DNA of 61,980 nt, from NCBI GenBank assembly GCA_014191855.1, contig BJHF01000031.1, forward strand, positions 1 through 61,980, read 5' to 3'. The notes below the pieces were generated by a model that worked only from the letters and a program-made list of their open reading frames with translations, was not told the origin of the DNA and made no database searches. The position numbers and the translations under genes are program-made. Positions 60,138 through 61,980 of this stretch are shown here, in pieces. The stretch is from Deltaproteobacteria bacterium. GTDB lineage: Bacteria > Myxococcota_A > UBA796 > SXON01. Within the stretch, counting starts at the first letter, position 1; each line of letters opens with the position of its first letter.

Positions 60138-61980
60138 TTAATGCCCGAAGGGAGAGTCGGCAAGCCCGTCGTACACAAAGGGGGGGGCCGGCAGTCGAAC
60201 GCCGGGCACGTCGATCGCGTCGGAAGCCAGCTCTTCCGCCAGGAATGTGCGCAGGATTCGGTCCGTGTCGATCGGCTCCGCCTCCAGCGCGGCGCGGAGC
60301 ACCAGCCGCCCCAGTGTGTCCTCCTCCAGCAGCACGCCGCCGAGACCCGCGACGGGGGCTGGGATCTGGCGCCCGAAGGAAGCCGGGAGCCACGGGAGCC
60401 CGGGAGCGTCCGCGGGCTCCGGCGCCCCGCCGGGGAGCAGTCCAACCTCGCAGAGCGCCGTCAGAGGGGAGGTCCAACGCGGCTGAATGTCGAACGGAGC
60501 GGCGTCCCACCAGGCGTCGGTGCTGGCATCCGGGGCGCGAAACGGCGAGGCACCGGGTTCGAGCTCGGCGCTCAGCGGCGTCCACGGCCACCGGTCGGGG
60601 GTGGTGGCCGTGCCAGTGAGCGGGTCCACCGCCCGCAGGAGATCGACCGGGAGGCCGCCGGACACCACGAACCGCCCGCCAGGACCGAACTCTGCCGCAT
60701 CGACGCCGGGGTTCCAGCCAGTCGGCCACGGACGCAGCGCCCCAGTCCACGGAACGAAGAGCGGGTATCCACGGGGGTCCGCGAAAACCGCGCCGCCCGC
60801 CCGGGCCACCACCGCAGCGTCCAGCGGCGCCCGAGGCGCGCCCCCGACCTCCAGGAGACCATCCCACCCCACCAGCAGGTCCGCGCCGACCTGCCGCAGG
60901 CGCCCGAAGCCATCGCGGATCAAGGGGACCGCGCGCTCCCCGAGCGTGAGCCCCGCAAGGCGCCCGAGCGCGTCGTGGATGAGCACGCTCCCGGCCCCGC
61001 CCCCGTCCACCCCCGTCAGGCTCCCGCCGGCACCCCAACGGTAAGCAGAGAGCCCGGCGGGGAGGCCCCAGACGCCCGGGGTCGCCAGCAGCACGGAGAG
61101 CGGGCGCCCCAGCGGATCGAGCCGCACTTCCGTCGCATCGGGGCCCCGGATCAGCCCAGGCTCCGAGGTCCACTGGCCCGTCGGGCCCAACGAGTCGACG
61201 AGCCTCCCGGCGGGATCGCGCTCGAAGCTCACGGGTCCGCCAGCCTCCAGGCCGATCAACCGCCCGCTCGCGTCGAGGGACCAGGACGCGCTGCCGATCG
61301 CGTCACCATTTCTGTCGAACGCCAGGAGCTCGCCGGCGTCCTCGCTCGTGTTTCTCCGCACGATCGCGCCGTCCGCGAGCCGCACCAGCTTCAGGGCGCC
61401 GCCGCGCTCGTAGTCGGCCCCGACCGCGCCAAGGTCGCCGACCTCCACCCGCACGAGCCGCCCCACCACATCGCGGCTCACGGACCACACGTGCCCGGCC
61501 GTCACTCGCGAAACCTTCCCCCGCAGGTCGCGACTGAGCGTCATGGTTCCCAGCTCGTCCGCCAGGCGCGTCACGAGGCCCGCGCTATCGCGAAGCACGG
61601 TCGTTTGTCGACCATCCGCCGTCGTGACCGCAGACACCCGGCCGGCCGAGTCCCGGTCCAACCGCCACCGCTCCTCGCCGAACTCACCGCCGCGTACCGA
61701 CTGAATGCGCCCAGCCGCATCGCGAGTGAGCTCAAAGGTCACGTCGCCCATCCCAAAGCCCGACACCCGCCCGAACCGATCCCGGGACCACCCGCCGATC
61801 GCGCCTTCGGGGGCCCGCACCTCCAGCGCCCGGCCCTGGTTGTCCCTCGAGATTCGCCACGTGCCCACGCTCCGGAGCCGGCCGAGCGCGTCGCGACCCA
61901 GCGCGAGGCCGCTGCCGTCGGGGAAGCGGATCGACACCAGGCGGCCCGCCTGATCTCGCGCGAGCCCGGTGAGCCGCCCC
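60138..61980 (-). CDS. YD-repeat (RHS-like) protein, 5' end outside window
   Basis: At least 613 residues; the frame is open to the window edge, so the start is missing. The visible part is a chain of YD/RHS-type repeats (RDxxGRxxxV: SRDNQGRALEV, TRDAAGRIQSV, DRDSAGRVSAV, SRDVVGRLVRV), which form a shell-like beta structure in RHS toxins. The C-terminal ~240 residues after about 61,000 include FADPRGYPLFVPWTGAL and end in a short acidic/hydrophobic tail without a recognised toxin domain. The stop lies 16 bp before tRNA-His. Confidence 0.8.
   Translation of the reverse strand, partial: GRLTGLARDQAGRLVSIRFPDGSGLALGRDALGRLRSVGTWRISRDNQGRALEVRAPEGAIGGWSRDRFGRVSGFGMGDVTFELTRDAAGRIQSVRGGEFGEERWRLDRDSAGRVSAVTTADGRQTTVLRDSAGLVTRLADELGTMTLSRDLRGKVSRVTAGHVWSVSRDVVGRLVRVEVGDLGAVGADYERGGALKLVRLADGAIVRRNTSEDAGELLAFDRNGDAIGSASWSLDASGRLIGLEAGGPVSFERDPAGRLVDSLGPTGQWTSEPGLIRGPDATEVRLDPLGRPLSVLLATPGVWGLPAGLSAYRWGAGGSLTGVDGGGAGSVLIHDALGRLAGLTLGERAVPLIRDGFGRLRQVGADLLVGWDGLLEVGGAPRAPLDAAVVARAGGAVFADPRGYPLFVPWTGALRPWPTGWNPGVDAAEFGPGGRFVVSGGLPVDLLRAVDPLTGTATTPDRWPWTPLSAELEPGASPFRAPDASTDAWWDAAPFDIQPRWTSPLTALCEVGLLPGGAPEPADAPGLPWLPASFGRQIPAPVAGLGGVLLEEDTLGRLVLRAALEAEPIDTDRILRTFLAEELASDAIDVPGVRLPAPPFVYDGLADSPFGH

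Overview
The window is very GC-rich bacterial chromosome and most resembles Myxococcota (the former delta-proteobacterial myxobacteria). The evidence is a dense set of lipoproteins with Asp-Thr-Gly linkers, MopE-type Asp/Cys metal-binding repeats, a Ser/Thr kinase with a WD40-like C-terminus paired with an FHA protein, IPT/FG-GAP/kelch surface proteins and YD-repeat proteins. This placement is inference from gene content. No plasmid, phage or rRNA marker was seen.

Region 1 (1-11.7 kb) is accessory. Four lipoproteins share the same N-terminal signal and linker but carry different C-terminal domains (MopE+LamG, beta-helix, LamG, LamG). Two cassettes, each a secreted protein followed by a LamG lipoprotein, are duplicated about 5.6 kb apart with a 795-bp block in which I saw no differences. 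The second secreted-protein copy is broken by one amber codon. Between the cassettes sits an AAA-ATPase/PD-(D/E)XK gene. The intergenic blocks (1-438, 2613-3417, 8001-9003) are full of structured, partly tandem repeats; a further copy lies at 41.1 kb.

Region 2 (11.7-34 kb) holds an FHA protein and membrane Ser/Thr kinase pair, then a translationally coupled minus-strand operon (29291 to 16005): two sister MopE/FG-GAP lipoproteins, a 2489-residue IPT/kelch lipoprotein and a small predicted outer-membrane protein. It continues with a small membrane-protein operon, a Uma2-type nuclease and an alkaline-phosphatase-fold lipoprotein.

Region 3 (34-41 kb) is a four-gene minus-strand operon with a phage-tail/eCIS-type baseplate protein, a tail protein I family protein, a probable baseplate-associated protein and a peptidase-MA-like protein. 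No sheath, tube or spike gene is visible.

Region 4 (41-62 kb) is mostly housekeeping: ilvE, a pair of M16 peptidase-family genes, lgt and lspA (lipoprotein processing, fitting the many lipoproteins), ETF-ubiquinone oxidoreductase, a FabL-like reductase, murJ, clpP, tig and tRNA-Leu/Lys/His, ending in a YD-repeat gene cut by the window edge. Small lipoproteins are interspersed.

The most unusual signals are non-coding: a family of about 50-bp hairpins with compensatory stem changes, mostly just after stop codons, and a modular repeat whose hairpins keep loop and internal-loop sequences while the stems covary.
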